NCBI GenBank assembly: GCA_021740385.1 | Contig: JAIOZY010000007.1 | Span: 80,676 to 144,675 of the forward strand | Direction of reading: 5' to 3' | Length of the DNA stretch: 64,000 nt | From: Prolixibacteraceae bacterium | Lineage (GTDB): Bacteria; Bacteroidota; Bacteroidia; Bacteroidales; Prolixibacteraceae | Part shown: positions 29,450 to 38,506 of the stretch, piece by piece | Position numbering within the stretch: position 1 is the first letter of the stretch | How the letters are laid out: every line of letters starts with the position of its first letter | Made by a program: the position numbers and the translations under genes | Notes under the pieces: generated by a model | What the model was told of the DNA's origin: nothing | What the model saw: only the letters and a program-made list of their open reading frames with translations | The model's database searches: none

Positions 29450-30313
29450 CTAAAATGTTCTTGAGATATTAAAACCCAAACGGATATCGCCGTTAAGCCA
29501 GGATGAATTTGTCTCAGCGATGTAAGCTGCATCGTAAATGGCGCTGGCATTGGTAAAAAACAGTTGGAAAACATGACCGCCGGTTTCAATGTCAACACCT
29601 ATCGAAAGCGGGTTCTTAAAGTCGGAGTCCGTGTAACCCGGTAATGCGTAATGATATTCGAAGGTAAGTGCTACACGGTTCGATACTTTTATACGCCCGC
29701 CGGCACCAAGCGCCCAAACATCGTTTTTGTCGTTGCTTGTTTTTACAAGGTTGCGGTGTATGTAGGTTGGCATAAGCTGTAAAGAAATGCTGCGGCTGAA
29801 TTTTCGGGCAATCAGCAGTTGTATGGAATAGCTCATTCGGTGTGCGAAAAGGTATTCGCGGCCGTTATCGGGCCACCTGTCCGATGAAATATTGGCAACG
29901 CCAAGTACCCCCAGTGTTAGGGGTATATTTTTTTCTCCCGTGCTTTGCCGCAAAATAAGTTGCTTTGCGAATAAATCGAAATTGCTTTTGTAGGTGCTCC
30001 GGCCAAAGCCAACCGAAGTTGTTGGCGTGAGGCCATATTCAAAACCCAGGCGGATAGTTGCATTGTCGAGGCCCCATAAATCGGGAAAACCGTTGTCGAG
30101 TGTGCCAAAACGGTGGCCGATCAGGAAAACGAGTTCCCCTTTATCGGGGAGTTTGGTTGTGTGTGCATTAATTAAATATACCGACTTAAACGTAGCCGTT
30201 GTATATTCTGTGGCCGGAGTTTCAATTTGTTCATCCAGTAATTCTTCCAGGCTTTGTGCTTTCGATGCCGAAAATGAAGCAAGGACGATGAGAAAGATGA
30301 TAACTTTTTTCAT
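29450..30313 (-). CDS. DUF5777 outer-membrane beta-barrel-like protein
   Basis: A 287-residue protein with signal peptide 1-19, then amphipathic strands through to a terminal Phe (GDIRLGFNISRTF), typical of DUF5777. Landmarks are GELVFLIGHRFGTLDNGFPDLWGLDNATIRLGFEYGLT and RKFSRSISLQLMPTYIHRN. The molecular function is unknown. It is the last gene of a four-gene minus-strand cluster with YceI, a CxxCH protein and a secreted CxxCH/T9SS protein. Confidence 0.88.
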   Translation of the reverse strand: MKKVIIFLIVLASFSASKAQSLEELLDEQIETPATEYTTATFKSVYLINAHTTKLPDKGELVFLIGHRFGTLDNGFPDLWGLDNATIRLGFEYGLTPTTSVGFGRSTYKSNFDLFAKQLILRQSTGEKNIPLTLGVLGVANISSDRWPDNGREYLFAHRMSYSIQLLIARKFSRSISLQLMPTYIHRNLVKTSNDKNDVWALGAGGRIKVSNRVALTFEYHYALPGYTDSDFKNPLSIGVDIETGGHVFQLFFTNASAIYDAAYIAETNSSWLNGDIRLGFNISRTF

Positions 30314-30373
30314 GGTTTTTGGGTGTTTTGAAAAAATTAGTTAATTCGGTTTTATGAAAGAGAAATGAAACGT

Positions 30374-30922
30374 TTACGGGTTCAACGGTTTAAGCTGAAA
30401 GTTTACAGTAACCTCAATCTCTTTTGCAATATTGTCACGAACGATTTTTGGAATTTCAATGTTGTAATCGGCAGGTTTTACAATGAAGCTGGAAGTGGCA
30501 AAAATGATGTTGTCTTTTATTGAAATGTTCCCTTTTACCGATACATCTTTTGTAACGCCGTGAATGGATAATTCCCCTTCTAATGTGATCTCCTGCTTGC
30601 CCGATTTTTGCATGTCTATTTCATTAATATTCAAAATAGTTGCATTAAGCGAGGCCTGGGGATAAATGTCCGATTCAACATAGTTTTCGTTAAAATGCTC
30701 TTCCATAAGTGCTTTTTCAAACCGGAACGACTTCATCAAAATTTTTGAAACCACTTCACCTTTTTCCATGTCGAGAATACAGGCTCCCTGGTTATTTACG
30801 GCTTCAATATTCTCAACAGGTGTTTCAGAAAAGAAACGTACTTCGCCATTGCGTGTTATATACTTTTGTGCAACGGAATTTAATCCAATAAAAACGAATA
30901 AAACGATTGCAAAATATTTCAT
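30374..30922 (-). CDS. YceI family exported protein
   Basis: A 182-residue protein with signal peptide 1-18. The YceI lipocalin-like barrel is shown by VRFFSETPVENIEAVNNQ, FRFEKALMEEHFNENYVESDIYPQA and the LEGELSIHGVTKDVSVKGN segment. Family members bind isoprenoid-type lipids in the periplasm. It is 1 bp from the upstream CxxCH gene and probably co-transcribed. Confidence 0.93.
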   Translation of the reverse strand: MKYFAIVLFVFIGLNSVAQKYITRNGEVRFFSETPVENIEAVNNQGACILDMEKGEVVSKILMKSFRFEKALMEEHFNENYVESDIYPQASLNATILNINEIDMQKSGKQEITLEGELSIHGVTKDVSVKGNISIKDNIIFATSSFIVKPADYNIEIPKIVRDNIAKEIEVTVNFQLKPLNP

Positions 30923-30923
30923 A

Positions 30924-31310
30924 TCAGTTATTTTTCATTCCTTGTTCAACCCACGCATCAAATTTGGCAATTGAACAATCGGACCATTTGTCGGCATACA
31001 ACGGCATTGCCGAAACGCCGCTTTCGTGGTTAATTACTTTTGAAATAATGCCCGATTCAGCATGTGTTTTTAAGTTTCCATACCCCTCAATGTTAATGCC
31101 CCTGGAAGCATTTGTGTTACTGTGGCACGATAGGCAACTGCTTTCAATCAAGGGGTAAATGTCGGTTTTGAACGACATATCATCCGTGTAGCAAATATCC
31201 GGATTGTCTTTAAAATAATCATCCTCGTTGTGGTATGTGCAACTGATGGCAATGGCCAGTGTTATTGCAGGTATCAACAGCAATGTGATTTCTTTTCGCA
31301 TTGTTTTCAT
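30924..31310 (-). CDS. Monohaem c-type cytochrome-like lipoprotein
   Basis: A 128-residue protein with a lipoprotein-type signal ending at Cys24 (LAIAISC). One haem-binding CxxCH motif, SSCLSCHSN, lies about mid-protein, and the C-terminal SAMPLYADKWSDCSIAKFDAWVEQGMKNN fits a Met-ligated cytochrome-like domain. Envelope electron transfer is inferred. It lies 4 bp downstream of the secreted CxxCH protein gene and 1 bp upstream of the YceI gene. Confidence 0.85.
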   Translation of the reverse strand: MKTMRKEITLLLIPAITLAIAISCTYHNEDDYFKDNPDICYTDDMSFKTDIYPLIESSCLSCHSNTNASRGINIEGYGNLKTHAESGIISKVINHESGVSAMPLYADKWSDCSIAKFDAWVEQGMKNN

Positions 31311-31314
31311 CGTG

Positions 31315-32112
31315 TCATGGTTTGATTTGGATTGGATAACTGTTTATGCTTCCTTCCGAAAAAACCTGTACGAAATGCAATCCATTTGCTGTTGTGGGAA
31401 AATTGAAAAGTGCCTGATCCCGGGCGGAAAATTCCTCTTGATGAATAACTTTACCGTTTAAATCGATTAAGGCAACTTTAGTTATATCATGTTGCGATTC
31501 GATGTTAACATAGCCCGATGCCGGGTTGGGATAAACTTTTAAGCCATTATTTAAGGCTGTGTTTAAAATGCCTGTGGTTGCTGAAGGTACAGAAAGGATA
31601 CTTGTAATGATTTGATCTCCACTTGTGCTGCCATTTCCATTGGCGGCATTTACAACAGCATAGAACGATATATCGCCTGAATTGGTTTCCGGAGCAGTCC
31701 ATTCGAACGACCAGCTTATTGATCCTTCTTCAGGTGTCGTTCCACCCGATTTGTGGGTAACAGCCTGATCGCCGTTTGTAAGCTTGGTTGTTGCTTCATC
31801 AGTTATGATGAACGTTCCTGTTTTTTCTGCTTCATTTTCTGCCGTAATTTCGAATCCAAAACGAGCTGCCTCGGCATAATTTGATGATAGCGTAACGGTG
31901 TAGGTTTCGCCCGGCAAATAGCCCGTTTCGGGAATATCTGTACTTATCATCTCAGCTTCAATTGCTGTTCCTGAATGACACTGTGTACAGGTAGAACCAT
32001 CTAGCGGTGAGCCGGTTTTTTTGCCTGGCGAACCGGCATGGTAAAGCGTACCCGATATAAAAGCAACGGATGCTAATACCAAAACAACAAAAAGTATTTT
32101 TTGATTTTTCAT
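31315..32112 (-). CDS. Secreted choice-of-anchor V / T9SS type A sorting-domain protein with CxxCH motif
   Basis: A 265-residue protein, starting at the ATG at 32112 ahead of a signal peptide; the upstream in-frame start adds 15 residues before it. STCTQCHSG carries a CxxCH motif near the N-terminus. A reelin/choice-of-anchor V-like beta-sandwich follows (FGFEITAENEAEKTGTFIITD, then ISWSFEWTAPETNSGDISFYAVVNAANGNGSTSGD). The C-terminal T9SS type A domain has LKVYPNPASGYVNIE and LIDLNGKVI. It should cross the outer membrane by the type IX system and may be a surface haem protein. Confidence 0.9.
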   Translation of the reverse strand: MKNQKILFVVLVLASVAFISGTLYHAGSPGKKTGSPLDGSTCTQCHSGTAIEAEMISTDIPETGYLPGETYTVTLSSNYAEAARFGFEITAENEAEKTGTFIITDEATTKLTNGDQAVTHKSGGTTPEEGSISWSFEWTAPETNSGDISFYAVVNAANGNGSTSGDQIITSILSVPSATTGILNTALNNGLKVYPNPASGYVNIESQHDITKVALIDLNGKVIHQEEFSARDQALFNFPTTANGLHFVQVFSEGSINSYPIQIKP

Positions 32113-32192
32113 AGTTTCATGTTTATAACATAAGATGTAAACATAGGTGAAAAACAAAATGTTCAGAAAATTTGTATTTACGTAGTCAGATT

Positions 32193-32227
32193 ATAAAAAA
32201 AATGATCACCGGGGAAGTGATCATTTT
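32193..32227 (-). terminator. Rho-independent terminator on the minus strand
   Basis: AAAATGATCAC (32199-32209) pairs with GTGATCATTTT (32217-32227); read on the minus strand it is followed by eight T. It lies between the Usp-like gene and the choice-of-anchor V gene, about 85 nt before the latter's start codon. Confidence 0.8.
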
Positions 32228-32493
32228 ATAGTGATATTGTAAAAAAAAACAGGGGAGAGGAGAATTTTCAAAATCTGAGTGCAAGATAGTAAACATTACT
32301 TTTTCATAACAATGAATTTCCATACATTTTTTAAATTTTCAACGAATGTGCGTTTTGGTGTGATTAACGTTTGTTTTGTTGTGATTAAAGGTTTTTCTCT
32401 TCCTGTTTTTAAAATGAATTTTATTGTATTTGTGTATATTTATACATTAACATCAAACATTTGCCGTGATAATTTTATAAAAATCAGGTAATG
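32228..32493. other. AT-rich spacer with no recognised gene
   Basis: The plus-strand ORF here is Phe/Val-rich low-complexity translation and is not believed. On the minus strand a TATCTTGCA segment (near 32280) vaguely resembles a -7 element. Nothing else is supported. Confidence 0.3.
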
Positions 32494-33318
32494 TCAGTTG
32501 CAAAGGACATACATCTCTTTTTGCGGATTGATGAGCAACACCGGTATTGGCGAACAACGGTTGATGATTCTTTTTTCGAAGGGCCCGGTAATCCGGTCTA
32601 TTAACGATACATTCAGGCTTCCGGTGAAAATGAGTAAATCGTAGTCAGGGGAATTAAGCGCGATTGTTTTATGTATTTTCCAGCTGTTTGTATTGCTTTT
32701 TCGTATCCAAAAATTGAAAAAGAACTGGGAATAAAACTTTTTTAGAAAAGCAATGTTGTTGTCTACTTTCTTTTTTGCCTCAACATCTTTGTCGTTGGCA
32801 TAAGAAATTTCAATTTCGGAATGATTAAAGCGTCCGAAATAACTCCCCCATAATAGTGCGTCTTTTGTGCTGTTTCTGAAATCGACAGGGATTACAATTT
32901 TTTTAAAGTGGTTTTCGCCCGTTGGTTTCGGTTGAGAAAAGTAGAACGGGAAGCCCGACTGGTAAAAGGCTTTCAACAGGTTGCGGGTAACTTTTTCACC
33001 GGTACAAAACAGTATAATATTGTATTTTTCACCCATATCGGCTACCTGCTTATACAGGGGGCCTTTCAGCATCAGGGTTGAGACTTCAACCTGTGGAATA
33101 TCCTGTTTTATCGTTTTCGAGAGTGTTGAAATTTTTTTCTCTAATATTTTTTTTGATTTTGCCGAAGTGAAATTGGCAAAAAGGCAAACCTCCTTTTCGA
33201 ACCTGAGTGCAATGTAAACGGCATCGAGTAACACGTTTAGTAAATTCTTGTTCGGGTTGCACCAAACAGCTATTCTTTGATCTTCAATTTTTGCCATTTT
33301 TAAAGTTTTATCTTCCAT
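32494..33318 (-). CDS. Universal-stress-protein-like two-domain protein
   Basis: A 274-residue protein with Usp-fold features. HFKKIVIPVDFRNSTKDALLWGSYFGRF is a standard UspA start for the second domain, and the last strand SPIPVLLINPQ is a Usp ending. The first half (RIAVWCNPNKNLLNVLLDAVYIALRF) is a divergent first Usp domain. The G-x2-G-x9-G(S/T) ATP loop is not clear, so nucleotide binding is uncertain. The ATG at 33297 is an alternative start. It is divergent from the acyl-CoA ligase gene, whose family is often linked to Usp proteins. Confidence 0.75.
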   Translation of the reverse strand: MEDKTLKMAKIEDQRIAVWCNPNKNLLNVLLDAVYIALRFEKEVCLFANFTSAKSKKILEKKISTLSKTIKQDIPQVEVSTLMLKGPLYKQVADMGEKYNIILFCTGEKVTRNLLKAFYQSGFPFYFSQPKPTGENHFKKIVIPVDFRNSTKDALLWGSYFGRFNHSEIEISYANDKDVEAKKKVDNNIAFLKKFYSQFFFNFWIRKSNTNSWKIHKTIALNSPDYDLLIFTGSLNVSLIDRITGPFEKRIINRCSPIPVLLINPQKEMYVLCN

Positions 33319-33387
33319 TGATTGACCTGTGAAATATCAGTGGGCAGCTTATTTAAAATCTTTATTTTCACAAAAAAAATACCGGCC

Positions 33388-35454
33388 ATGATCAATGATT
33401 CACTTTTTAACCCTCAAAGTATCGTTATTGTTGGGGCATCGAATGATGTTACAAAACCCGGAGGTAAATTACTAAAAAACCTGATCGTCACCAAGTATTC
33501 GGGAAAGCTGATGGTGCTTAACCCGAAAAATGAAGTTGTTCAGGGAGTAAGGGCATACAAATCGGTTGAAGATGTTCCCGGTGCCGATTTGGCAGTATTG
33601 GCCATTCCGGCAAAGTATTGTGTTGGTACCATTGATGTTTTGGCTTCGATGAAAAAGGTGAAAACCTTTATTGTTATTTCTGCCGGTTTTAGCGAGGAAG
33701 GGCCTGCCGGTAAGCAGTTAGAAGAGGAAATGCTGCGTATCGTAAACCGGAACAATGCCTGCTTAATTGGACCCAATTGCATTGGAGTATTAACCCCGGG
33801 GCACGCGAGTGTTTTCACAACTCCATTACCAACACTGCATCCCGATGGGGTCGATTTCATATCAGGTTCGGGAGCTACTGCCGTTTTTATTATGGAATCG
33901 GCCATTCCGAAAGGCCTTCATTTCCATTCAGTAATATCTGTTGGTAATTCAGCTCAAATTGGCATCGAAGAGGTGCTTGAATATTTCGACAAGACCTTTG
34001 TGGAAGGTCAATCGTCTAATGTAAAACTGCTGTATATCGAAAATATTAAAAACCCCGATAAATTATTACATCATGCTTCATCGCTTATTCGTAAAGGGTG
34101 CCGTATTGCAGCCATAAAGGCTGGTTCTTCTGAGGCAGGCAGCAGGGCTGCTTCGTCACACACGGGAGCAATGGTTTCCTCTGACCTGGCTGTGGAAGCG
34201 CTTTTCAGGAAAGCAGGAATTGTGCGGTGTTACGGGCGTGAGGAACTCACAACCGTGGCTTGTGTTATGATGAGCAAACCCCTAAAGGGACGCAATTTTG
34301 CCATCATTACCCACGCGGGCGGCCCGGCTGTTATGCTTACCGATGCCCTTGAAACCGGCGGGTTAAACATTCCCCACCTTGATGATTCACCGGTTAAAGC
34401 GAAACTGAAAAGCTTGTTGTTCCCCGGGTCTTCGGTCGAAAACCCCATCGATTTTCTGGCAACGGGTAACGAAAAACAGTTAAATGCCATCATTGATGCC
34501 TGTGAAAATGACTTTGACAACATCGACGCAATGGCCGTTATTTATGGCAGTCCCGGGCTTTTTCCCGTGCGCGATGTTTACAAGGTGCTCAATGCAAAAA
34601 TGAAAACGTGCAGTAAGCCCATTTATGCCATTCTGCCTTCGGTAATCAATGTTAAAGAAGACCTGGCTTACTTTTTATCGCACGGGAATGTAAATTTCCC
34701 CGATGAGGTTTTGCTGGGCAGGGCGTTAACAAAAGTGTACAATACGCCTTCCCCTTCCGATGAATCGATATTTCTCGATGGCGTTGATATACCGGCTGTA
34801 AGGCGAGCAATCGAAAAAGCAAAAAACGGCTATCAGCCCATTCAAATAATCAGGGATTTGTTCGATGCTGTTGGCATAAACTATGCCCGTGAGGTTGAAG
34901 TTAATACGCCCGATAATGCTTTAAAGGCAGCTCGCAAAATTGGCTTTCCGCTGGTAATGAAGGTTGTTGGCCCGGTTCACAAATCCGATGTCGACGGTGT
35001 TAGCCTGAACATTAAGTCAAACGAATCGGTTGAAAAGGAATTCAGGCGAATGATGGCGATTGTTGGAGTGAAAGCCGTTTTGATTTCTGAAATGCTTTCG
35101 GGCACAGAACTATACATTGGTGCAAAATACGAACCCACCTTTGGGCATGTAATCCTTTGCGGTTTAGGCGGCATTTTTGTCGAAGCCCTTAACGATGTTA
35201 CCTCGGGCCTGGCACCCCTTACTTTTCGTGAGGCTAAATCGATGATTAAAAACCTGAAAGCATATAAAATATTTAAAGGTTACAGGGGAAACCCGCCTGT
35301 AAACGAAGAACTTTTTGCCGAGATAATTGTCCGCCTTTCGAGCCTTTTACGGTTTGCCACAGAGATAAAAGAGATGGATATCAACCCGTTTTTTGCAAAA
35401 GACGATGTTATTACCGCTGCCGATATTCGCATCCGGATCGAGCACAATTCCTGA
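33388..35454 (+). CDS. ADP-forming acetate/acyl-CoA ligase (fused alpha-beta subunits)
   Basis: A 688-residue protein. The CoA-binding domain starts INDSLFNPQSIVIVGASND. A succinyl-CoA-synthetase-like flavodoxin domain contains the phosphohistidine segment SSHTGAM. The C-terminal ATP-grasp domain (about 465-685) includes GFPLVMKVVGPVHKSDVDGV and KEMDINPFF. The enzyme interconverts acyl-CoA, ADP and Pi with acid, CoA and ATP, yielding ATP in acetate formation. The ATG at 33388 fits the family N-terminus; the earlier in-frame start at 33322 adds 22 unrelated residues. Confidence 0.95.
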   Translation: MINDSLFNPQSIVIVGASNDVTKPGGKLLKNLIVTKYSGKLMVLNPKNEVVQGVRAYKSVEDVPGADLAVLAIPAKYCVGTIDVLASMKKVKTFIVISAGFSEEGPAGKQLEEEMLRIVNRNNACLIGPNCIGVLTPGHASVFTTPLPTLHPDGVDFISGSGATAVFIMESAIPKGLHFHSVISVGNSAQIGIEEVLEYFDKTFVEGQSSNVKLLYIENIKNPDKLLHHASSLIRKGCRIAAIKAGSSEAGSRAASSHTGAMVSSDLAVEALFRKAGIVRCYGREELTTVACVMMSKPLKGRNFAIITHAGGPAVMLTDALETGGLNIPHLDDSPVKAKLKSLLFPGSSVENPIDFLATGNEKQLNAIIDACENDFDNIDAMAVIYGSPGLFPVRDVYKVLNAKMKTCSKPIYAILPSVINVKEDLAYFLSHGNVNFPDEVLLGRALTKVYNTPSPSDESIFLDGVDIPAVRRAIEKAKNGYQPIQIIRDLFDAVGINYAREVEVNTPDNALKAARKIGFPLVMKVVGPVHKSDVDGVSLNIKSNESVEKEFRRMMAIVGVKAVLISEMLSGTELYIGAKYEPTFGHVILCGLGGIFVEALNDVTSGLAPLTFREAKSMIKNLKAYKIFKGYRGNPPVNEELFAEIIVRLSSLLRFATEIKEMDINPFFAKDDVITAADIRIRIEHNS

Positions 35455-35496
35455 CAATTATGTTATATTTGTTTTATTCAGAAATAATCATCCGTT

Positions 35497-37578
35497 ATGA
35501 AGAAATTTGTATTTTATCTGTTAATTCTCTTTGCGCTTATGACCTCATCATGCAATTCAGAAAAAGAAGAAAAAGGTTTTCACCCTGAAGATCCCGACTT
35601 GAAAAGCAACCTGTTAACCCCGGAAGTTTTATGGATGTTCGGACGCGTAAGCGGCGAAACGGTATCGCCCGACAAAATGAATGTATTGTACGGTGTTACC
35701 CGTTATTCAGTTGAAGACAATAAAGGATATAAGGATTTATATGTTTACAACATTGAAACAGGTGAAAATTTACGCATTACCGATACTGCCGAAAATGAGG
35801 GGAGTGCTGCCTGGCGGCCCGATGGAAAAAAAATAGGCTACCTGAGCAAGAAGTCGGGAAAAAACCAGTTGTGGGAAATGGATCCCGATGGTAAAAATAA
35901 AAGACAAATCACTTTTTTAGACGAAGGCATCAGCGGTTTTAAATATTCGCCCGACGGTTCGAAAGTTGTTCTGCAAAAAGCTGTTAAAATCGACGAATCA
36001 GTAAACGATATATATCCCGATTTACCAAAAGCCGTTGCCCGCATCGAAACCGATTTGATGTACCGTCACTGGGATTCATGGCACGATTATACCTACAATC
36101 ATTTGTTTATTGCTAATTATGATGAAAAAGGCATTTACGAAGCAAAAGACATTATGGAAGGGGAACCTTACGATTCGCCCATGAAGCCATTTGGAGGCAT
36201 GGAGCAGGTTAATTTCAGCCCCGATGGTCATATTTTGGCTTATACCTGCAAAAAGAAAACCGGCAAAGATTATACTTTTTCGACCAACTCGGAAATTTGG
36301 ATTTATGATGTCGAAACGGGTAAAACAAACAATTTTACAGAAGGGATTATGGGGTACGACACAAACCCGGTTTTTTCGCACGATGGTAAAAAATTGGCAT
36401 GGGAAAGCATGGCGCGCGATGGTTATGAATCGGATCAGGCCCGCTTGTTTGTTGCCGATATTGAAACGGGTGAACGTCGGAATCTGTTTGCTCATTTTGA
36501 AGAAAGTGCCCATTCATTAACCTGGTCGGCCAACGGCGATATTATTTACTTCATCAGTGATATTCAGGCTACCGATGAAATTTTCAGCATCGAAGTTGCT
36601 ACCGGAAACATTAAGCGCTTAACCAACGGCACGCATAATTACAAATCGGTGCAGCTTGTACAGGGCGGTTTACTGGCCCGGAAACAGTCGATGTCGCACC
36701 CCGACGAATTGTACCTTGTTTCGGTTGAAACCGGGAAAGACACACCCGTTACAAGGGTTACAAAACCCATTATGGACCAATTGAAAATGGGTAAGGTTGA
36801 AAAACGCTGGGTGAAAACGACCGACGATAAAGATATGCTGGTGTGGTATATTTTTCCGCCCGATTTCGATCCTGCAAAAAAATACCCCGCGTTGTTGTAT
36901 TGCCAGGGTGGGCCACAGGGTACGGTTAGCCAGTTTTGGTCGTACCGGTGGAATTTTCAGCTTATGGCGGCAAACGGGTATATTATTGTGGCACCAAATC
37001 GCAGGGGATTGCCGGGCTTTGGTATGGAGTGGCTTGAGCAGATCAGTACCGATTATGGCGGGCAAAACATTCAGGATTATTTATCGGCCATTGATGATGC
37101 CGCAAAAGAACCCTGGATTGATGAAAACCGTTTAGGAGCAATTGGTGCAAGCTACGGTGGCTTTTCAGTGTTCTACCTTGCCGGCCACCACGATAAACGG
37201 TTTGAGGCATTTGTATCGCACGCCGGTATTTTCAATTTTGAACAAATGTATGCCACTACCGAAGAGATGTGGTTTGTAAACTGGGACCTCGGCGGCCCCT
37301 GGTGGGATAAAAACAACAAAACCGCACAGCGTTCATACAGCTTTTCGCCCCATAATTTTGTCGATAAATGGGATACGCCAATATTGGTAATACATGGACA
37401 GAACGATTACCGTATACCTTATACACAGGGAATGGCTGCATACAATGCGGCTGTAATGAGGGATATTCCTGCCAAATTCCTCTTTTTCGACAATGAGAAT
37501 CACTGGGTATTGAAACCACAGAACGGATTGCTTTGGCACCGAACATTTTTTGAGTGGCTTGATAGGTGGTTGAAATAG
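35497..37578 (+). CDS. S9-family (prolyl oligopeptidase/DPP-like) peptidase, lipoprotein
   Basis: A 693-residue protein with a lipoprotein signal, lipobox MTSSC (Cys19). WD40-like/PD40 propeller repeats (about 50-420; AWRPDGKKIGYLSKKSG, FSPDGHILAY, FSHDGKKLAWESMARDG) precede an alpha/beta-hydrolase domain. Its triad is visible: Ser in GAIGASYGGFSVFY, Asp in IHGQNDYRIPY and His in DNENHWVL. It should remove dipeptides or cleave oligopeptides in the envelope. A TATATTTG element at 35464-35471 may be its -7 box. Confidence 0.95.
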   Translation: MKKFVFYLLILFALMTSSCNSEKEEKGFHPEDPDLKSNLLTPEVLWMFGRVSGETVSPDKMNVLYGVTRYSVEDNKGYKDLYVYNIETGENLRITDTAENEGSAAWRPDGKKIGYLSKKSGKNQLWEMDPDGKNKRQITFLDEGISGFKYSPDGSKVVLQKAVKIDESVNDIYPDLPKAVARIETDLMYRHWDSWHDYTYNHLFIANYDEKGIYEAKDIMEGEPYDSPMKPFGGMEQVNFSPDGHILAYTCKKKTGKDYTFSTNSEIWIYDVETGKTNNFTEGIMGYDTNPVFSHDGKKLAWESMARDGYESDQARLFVADIETGERRNLFAHFEESAHSLTWSANGDIIYFISDIQATDEIFSIEVATGNIKRLTNGTHNYKSVQLVQGGLLARKQSMSHPDELYLVSVETGKDTPVTRVTKPIMDQLKMGKVEKRWVKTTDDKDMLVWYIFPPDFDPAKKYPALLYCQGGPQGTVSQFWSYRWNFQLMAANGYIIVAPNRRGLPGFGMEWLEQISTDYGGQNIQDYLSAIDDAAKEPWIDENRLGAIGASYGGFSVFYLAGHHDKRFEAFVSHAGIFNFEQMYATTEEMWFVNWDLGGPWWDKNNKTAQRSYSFSPHNFVDKWDTPILVIHGQNDYRIPYTQGMAAYNAAVMRDIPAKFLFFDNENHWVLKPQNGLLWHRTFFEWLDRWLK

Positions 37579-37632
37579 AATGTGTAAAATATACTCTAAG
37601 CGAAGGGTATTGACTTTTTAGTATATATACAT

Positions 37633-37740
37633 TAACTTTGTCAGGAATAAATTACTGTTGTTAAGAAATTTTCTTTGGTGGTGTATTTTAAGGGGAGTTT
37701 AAAAAAGCCCTGCAGACAACGTTTGCAGGGCTTATCCTTT
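37633..37740 (+). other. Possible small-RNA unit: -7-like element followed by a hairpin
   Basis: TAACTTTG (37633-37640) fits the -7 element, and about 65 nt later comes the hairpin AAGCCCTGCA/TGCAGGGCTT (37705-37714, 37724-37733). No ORF lies between. A -33 TTTG is missing and the T tract is offset by four bases, so this may only be the shared terminator of the S9 peptidase and LytTR genes. Confidence 0.25.
37701..37740. terminator. Bidirectional terminator between the S9 peptidase and LytTR genes
   Basis: Ten-bp stem AAGCCCTGCA/TGCAGGGCTT with a 9-nt loop, A-rich on the left (U tail for the minus strand) and T-rich on the right. Confidence 0.8.
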
Positions 37741-37741
37741 T

Positions 37742-38503
37742 TTATTTGTTGCCCTCAAGCCATTCTTTAAACGTTTTTACTTTCTCACGTGCAACCAAAA
37801 AATCATCCTCTTCCTGGTTTTTAACCTTAAGTTTTAGTCGGGAATTGCTGTATGCAACCACATCGGTAATGGCATTAAGGGCTACAATGTATTTGCGGTT
37901 TATCCTGAAAAATTTTTCCGGGTCGAGAAGGTTCTCGAGGTTTTCGAGCGTTTGTTCCACAAGGTAATTCCTGCCATCGTTCAATTTCAGAAAGGTTCCT
38001 TTTTGAAAACTGTAGAAATAGATTATATCGTTGGTAATGATTATTTTAAGATGTGTGCCAATTTTTACCAGAAACCGCTTTTTGTACTCTTTTGCTTCAA
38101 TTGAATCACGAATAGCATTAATGAGTGCAGGGGGTATTTGTTTTGTGAGATGGTATTTTTCAAATTTTTCGATCGCTGTCCTGAGTTCAGTTTTGTCAAT
38201 GGGCTTGAGCAAATAATCAATGCTGTTGGTCTTAAAGGCTTGAAGTGCATACTCGTTGTAAGCTGTAGTAAAAATGACCGGAACCGTAAGTTGCCGACGG
38301 TTAAAAATCTCAAAACTTAAATCATCGCCCAGTTGAATGTCGAAAAAGGCCAGGTCGGGAGTTGGGTTTTCTTCCAGCCATTTAATTGTCGATTCAACCG
38401 TATCGCAAATCCCCATGATTTCAGCTGCGGGTTTTACCTCAGAAATTAGCATCGTGAGTTGTGTTGCAGCGAGGGGTTCATCTTCTACAATCAATACTTT
38501 CAT
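37742..38503 (-). CDS. LytTR-family response regulator
   Basis: A 253-residue protein. The receiver domain has acidic residues in MKVLIVEDEPLA, the phosphoacceptor Asp in DLAFFDIQLGDD, Thr in VIFTTAYNEYALQAF and Lys in DYLLKPID. The C-terminal LytTR DNA-binding domain (about 145-250) includes IYFYSFQKGTFLKLNDGRNYLVEQTLENLENLLDPEKFFRINRKYIV. It is 3 nt downstream of its sensor kinase gene, forming a two-component operon. Confidence 0.95.
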   Translation of the reverse strand: MKVLIVEDEPLAATQLTMLISEVKPAAEIMGICDTVESTIKWLEENPTPDLAFFDIQLGDDLSFEIFNRRQLTVPVIFTTAYNEYALQAFKTNSIDYLLKPIDKTELRTAIEKFEKYHLTKQIPPALINAIRDSIEAKEYKKRFLVKIGTHLKIIITNDIIYFYSFQKGTFLKLNDGRNYLVEQTLENLENLLDPEKFFRINRKYIVALNAITDVVAYSNSRLKLKVKNQEEDDFLVAREKVKTFKEWLEGNK

Positions 38504-38506
38504 TGT

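Noticed and set aside
29389..29472. 27-residue hydrophobic ORF (MKRIMTGFVLGFLLLFF...) opposite the DUF5777 3' end
   Set aside because: Could recall a small membrane toxin, but there is no antitoxin RNA, promoter or terminator to support it.
32279..32491. 70-codon Phe/Val-rich plus-strand ORF
   Set aside because: AT-rich chance ORF in the spacer of a minus-strand cluster; no motif or promoter.
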